A stretch of 64,000 nucleotides of DNA from Rotaria socialis (Eukaryota > Rotifera > Eurotatoria > Philodinida > Philodinidae), in contig CAJNYU010001453.1 in NCBI GenBank assembly GCA_905331475.1, positions 108,762 to 172,761 on the forward strand, given 5' to 3'. Below, piece after piece: positions 61,959 through 64,000 of this stretch. A program made the position numbers and the translations under genes. Position 1 is the stretch's first letter, and the number at the start of each line of letters is the position of its first letter. The notes beneath the pieces were generated by a model that was not told the DNA's origin, ran no database searches, and worked only from the letters and a program-made list of their open reading frames with translations.

Positions 61959-63287
61959 CAAGGTGGAACAAACTGATTTCAATCTCTGAAATCACATGAA
62001 ATCAATAGATATCATAATTTTCCTATTTATGAGCCAGTACACATAAACAACGACGGATTTACACAGAAGCGGTTCAATCGAGGTCGCCATATTGCGTTCA
62101 ATTAAAGATACATTGTAAAGGGAAGAGTTTTAAGAATTTTGACACAAACCGTTTAAAAAAATATTAATCAGTTGATCTTTTTGATGAGCATTATACGAAA
62201 ATTTCTACCATTCACGATATCTAGAAACAACTAATTGAGCTGAAAAAGCGTCAGAGACATATATCTCGGTAAGTGCTATTTACTAAAAACTTTTCGTTAT
62301 AAAATATTGAATTGTTGGGATTTTATTAATTACTCAATATATGAAAAAAGAAACATTTTTGGTAACTTGCGTAATTCAAATCTTTTGTTTGAAACTAGAT
62401 GTGGATTTGAAAGTTTCACTATGGAAAGAGCACTGAAAGATGTACCGCTCCTAAAAAGTTTCAGCTGTCAACATTATTGCGTTTGATCAGAACCGTCCTC
62501 TCAAAAATTGTGTTTTTCACAACTACTATGGGGGTTTTCAGAAAAACCTATCTCCCAAGAAATGGATCTCCTTGGAAGCTGATATGTACAAACTAGAAGT
62601 ATTCTCACTACGCTACAACCCTGCGAAAAAATTAGCGTGGCATCTTTCTATAGGCACTGTCCCCAGGTTAACTTAGGAATTGCTCGAAGAGTTGTATTAT
62701 ATAAGATAAATTCTACTTAGTTAAAATTAGCATATGATCCTCTATTAGTTTCCTGAAAAATATTCTTTAAAAATGAAAAAAAGAAAATCTTTTGAAAAAT
62801 TGCCCTAGCGGACTAGGGGAAGCTCAACGAATGTAAATTGATCTCAAGAGACCTGGAGGGGAGAAGTAGGGAAATTTTTCCAAAAATGTTTCTTTTTTCA
62901 TATATTGAGTAATTCATAAAATCTCAGCAATTCAATATTTTAAAAAGAAAATTTTAAACGGTTTGCGTCAAAATTCTTAGAACCCTTCCCTTTTGCAACA
63001 TATGTTTAGTTGAGCGCAGTATGGCGACCTCGATTGAACCGCTTCTGTGTGAATCCGTCGTGACTTATATGGACTGGCTCATGCGTAGCAGTGATCGAAG
63101 GAAAAATGATACTAGAAGAATAAAATGCGTTCGATAGTATAACACTAATTCGTAGATTGATATCATTTTTTCACTTAATTTTAGTGTTTTCAAATAAAAA
63201 TACTGATTGTACCATTCACTCTAGGTTAATTAACTGAAATCAAATGAAATCACGTTTTAATTTCGGAAATCAGTTTGTTCCCCCTTG
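61959..63287. mobile_element. Fold-back element, 1.33 kb
   Basis: The ends are inverted: CAAGGTGGAACAAACTGATT on the left and, on the minus strand, CAAGGGGGAACAAACTGATT on the right. Matching inner blocks follow in the same order on both arms: GACGGATTTACACAGAAGCG / GACGGATTCACACAGAAGCG with TTCAATCGAGGTCGCCATA, AGAATTTTGACRCAAACCGT, and a block with ACTCAATATATGAAAAAAGA. The left arm has about 130 extra bases between inner blocks and the right arm about 120 extra near its outer end. The roughly 500-base centre (62363-62875) shows no transposase frame. No certain target-site duplication, so the superfamily is open. Confidence 0.8.
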
Positions 63288-63434
63288 TAACAATCATTAA
63301 AAACAAAGGAATTAACCGAATGATTTTAATGCCAAACTGCATCGTAATTATCTGTGTGTACCGTTATGACAATAAATTAAACATTGAAATATTTCTACTT
63401 CAGGCTGCTGTAGACAAAGTTAGTCTACATTAAT

Positions 63435-63705
63435 TTATAGTATACATAAAAGTGTAGTATTCTTATAATAACAACCTTTAATTATATTTTCCTACGTAAG
63501 CATAGAATTAAAACATAAATATTGAAGGATCATAACATTCTATTTTGTTTTTCATTCTAATTCCATTATACTAAGAATATTAAAAATTGTATATTGATTG
63601 AAGATCTTTGATGTACCAGAAGTAGAAATAGCAANTTATAGTATACATAAAAGTGTAGTATTCTTATAATAACAACCTTTAATTATATTTTCCTACGTAA
63701 GCATA
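63435..63705. repeat. Exact 70-bp direct repeat flanking an N
   Basis: 63435-63504 and 63636-63705 are identical over 70 bases (TTATAGTATACATAAAAGTG ... CCTACGTAAGCATA). The second copy starts right after the N at 63635. After the first copy ordinary AT-rich DNA continues (GAATTAAAAC); after the second, GC-rich element D begins at once. This is the pattern expected from joining two alleles, one with and one without the insertion. Confidence 0.8.
63635..63635. other. Ambiguous base / probable contig join
   Basis: A single N immediately before the second copy of the 70-bp repeat, marking a probable unmerged haplotype overlap. Confidence 0.8.
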
Positions 63706-64000
63706 CCCAGGTCGATGATTCCGGCCTCCGGAACCCGGAGGAAACGGTAAGAAACGGCTTGCTTTCCGGTGTATTCCGGCCGGTTCCGGGATCTTTCCGA
63801 CAGGATCCGACCGGAAATCGCACCGGAACATGGAAGCAGTATTCCGGCCGGATTTCACCGTACCCGGGACCGGTTCAAACCGAGCCGTATCTTTTACCGG
63901 AAACAAACAAGATCCGTAGGGGTTCCCGACAGAACCTTAGCGGAAGAACAACGGAACCGTACTTATCCCAGCGGCAAGATCAGCGGAAACGCATTCAAAA
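63706..64000. mobile_element. GC-rich TTCCGG element, copy D (runs off window)
   Basis: Starts with CCCAGGTCGATGATTCCGG, the same terminus that ends copy B. It carries the family core GGAAGCAGTATTCCG (63832-63846) followed by GCCGG, and dense CCGGAA/TTCCGG words. At least 295 bases long, with no right end inside the window. The 75-codon minus-strand frame in it is a by-product of GC content. Its left edge is the sharpest in the family, because the empty site is visible at 63504/63505. Confidence 0.7.

Overview
This window is eukaryotic and almost certainly from an animal. It is AT-rich, its genes are split by many short introns (mostly 50-70 bases, GT...AG), and it carries animal orthologues such as LARP1, CSDE1, AGTPBP1/CCP1, CUL5, an adiponectin-receptor-like protein, ABHD18 and epsilon-tubulin. 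Tiny introns, close gene spacing and AG acceptors just before several start codons fit a bdelloid rotifer or a similar small invertebrate. The species is an inference. For every spliced gene listed, the exons I joined by hand add up to a whole number of codons and to a length near the family norm.

Layout. 1-7270 is repeat-rich and gene-poor. It holds three copies of a GC-rich, TTCCGG-studded element (A, B, C) and a decayed DDE transposase lying between B and C. 7296-19674 is a dense run of five plus-strand genes: LARP1, PHB1, ABHD18, TUBE1, ASAH1. 19675-23365 has no gene. RPL10 (minus) and a LENG9-like RNA-repair protein (plus) diverge at 24.1-24.8 kb. A Tc1/mariner-type MITE lies at 26.8-27.6 kb, followed by mostly empty DNA with one possible membrane protein. 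CSDE1 and a YciI-like protein (plus) occupy 32.3-39.0 kb. An AdipoR-like gene (minus) and AGTPBP1 (plus) diverge around 41-42 kb. CUL5 (minus) and IMPDH (plus) are head to head at 55.6-55.9 kb. 57.8-64.0 kb holds coding remnants of unknown identity, a 1.3-kb fold-back element, two single-N assembly joins and a fourth copy (D) of the GC-rich element.

The genes are mostly housekeeping and show no shared pathway: translation control (LARP1, CSDE1, RPL10), mitochondria (PHB1), tubulin and cilia (TUBE1, AGTPBP1), lipid and receptor signalling (ASAH1, AdipoR), ubiquitin ligation (CUL5) and purine synthesis (IMPDH).

The best leads are: (1) the GC-rich element family, with one copy apparently caught as an insertion present in one haplotype and absent from the other at the 63635 N; (2) a perfect four-unit heat-shock element next to a TATA run, upstream of a small ORF nested in the largest CUL5 intron; (3) the RWD-MJ1316-2H protein with an altered second catalytic motif; (4) the transposase relic cut at its catalytic motif by element B.
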